6,343 nucleotides of DNA from Porticoccaceae bacterium (GTDB lineage Bacteria > Pseudomonadota > Gammaproteobacteria > Pseudomonadales > Porticoccaceae), in assembly GCA_002692165.1 (NCBI GenBank), contig NZJL01000020.1:2174-8516 (forward strand), given 5' to 3'. The notes under the pieces were generated by a model, which was given only the letters and a program-made list of their open reading frames with translations, was not told where the DNA came from and searched no databases. A program made the translations under genes and the position numbers. Of the stretch, positions 6,068-6,343 are shown piece after piece (position 1 is the stretch's first letter; every line of letters begins with the position of its first letter).

Positions 6068-6343
6068 TTAATCAAACTGGGTGCGAAGAACGTGTTTTTG
6101 GATTTTTCCAGTTGATGTTTTCGGTAATTCAGAAAAGATAATGGTTTTTGGACACTTAAAGTTAGCAAGCTTCTCTCGACAATATTGGATAATATCGTTT
6201 TCCGTAATGCTCATACCCGACTTGAGGGTAACAAAGGCACATGGCGTCTCTCCCCATTTTTGATCTGGTTTGGCCACAACAGCTGCCTCTAGAATAGCTG
6301 GATGCTGATAAAGTACACTCTCGACTTCTACAGAAGATATATT
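6068..6343 (-). CDS. AMP-forming acyl-CoA synthetase, C-terminal part (5' end outside window)
   Basis: The frame is open to the window end, giving the last 91 residues of an adenylate-forming enzyme. It begins [20 protein letters not shown], a hallmark of the C-terminal domain of medium/long-chain or aryl acyl-CoA synthetases (usually preceded by GGE). It continues with [17 protein letters not shown] and ends with [20 protein letters not shown], whose TGKIQK carries the catalytic Lys that acts in adenylation. The family activates a carboxylic acid to acyl-AMP and then acyl-CoA in the cytoplasm. The substrate pocket is in the missing N-terminal domain, so specificity is unknown. The stop is TAA at 6068-6070. 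Only 49 bp separate it from the double-EthD gene, which suggests a shared operon for degradation of an organic acid, aromatic or terpenoid-like compound. That context is an inference. Confidence 0.93.
   Translation of the reverse strand, partial: NISSVEVESVLYQHPAILEAAVVAKPDQKWGETPCAFVTLKSGMSITENDIIQYCREKLANFKCPKTIIFSELPKTSTGKIQKHVLRTQFD

Overview
The window is bacterial and Gram-negative in character: compact genes, Shine-Dalgarno (SD) sites, a secreted protein with a type I signal peptide, MAPEG and DMT membrane proteins, and moderately low GC judged by eye. A sulfatase, EthD-domain proteins and an acyl-CoA synthetase of the 'NISSVEVE' type together suggest a marine proteobacterium. That assignment is an inference and cannot be fixed from this sequence alone.

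Layout. The plus-strand block (1-2778) holds a sulfatase-family gene cut off at its 5' end, a MAPEG-family membrane protein 38 bp downstream, and an EamA/DMT-family 10-TM transporter. It converges on a minus-strand block (2828-6343). Read in its own direction, that block starts with the C-terminus of an AMP-forming acyl-CoA synthetase (cut off at the window end). Next come two tandem paralogous double-EthD proteins, and then a small secreted coiled-coil protein. Spacings are 49, 5 and 10 bp, so these four genes look like one operon. It ends at a small hairpin beside the stop at 3916. Further along the minus strand are a small CxxC protein, apparently started at ATT and preceded by a possible 18-codon leader ORF, and a second MAPEG gene interrupted by an in-frame TAG.

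The most notable points are sequence anomalies rather than a recognisable new defence or mobile system. (1) The sulfatase carries Phe where the formylglycine-forming Cys/Ser should be. (2) The second MAPEG gene has homology continuing in frame for 45 codons past a TAG. (3) The CxxC protein's family-like N-terminus extends 22 codons above its first ATG, to an ATT with a well-placed SD that overlaps the stop of the small upstream ORF. (4) The duplicated double-EthD proteins are linked to an acyl-CoA synthetase and may represent an uncharacterised catabolic module. Stretches without a supported gene are short: 1815-1914, 2779-2827, 3212-3365 and 3793-3915. I see no tRNA, rRNA, CRISPR array, insertion sequence or attachment site.
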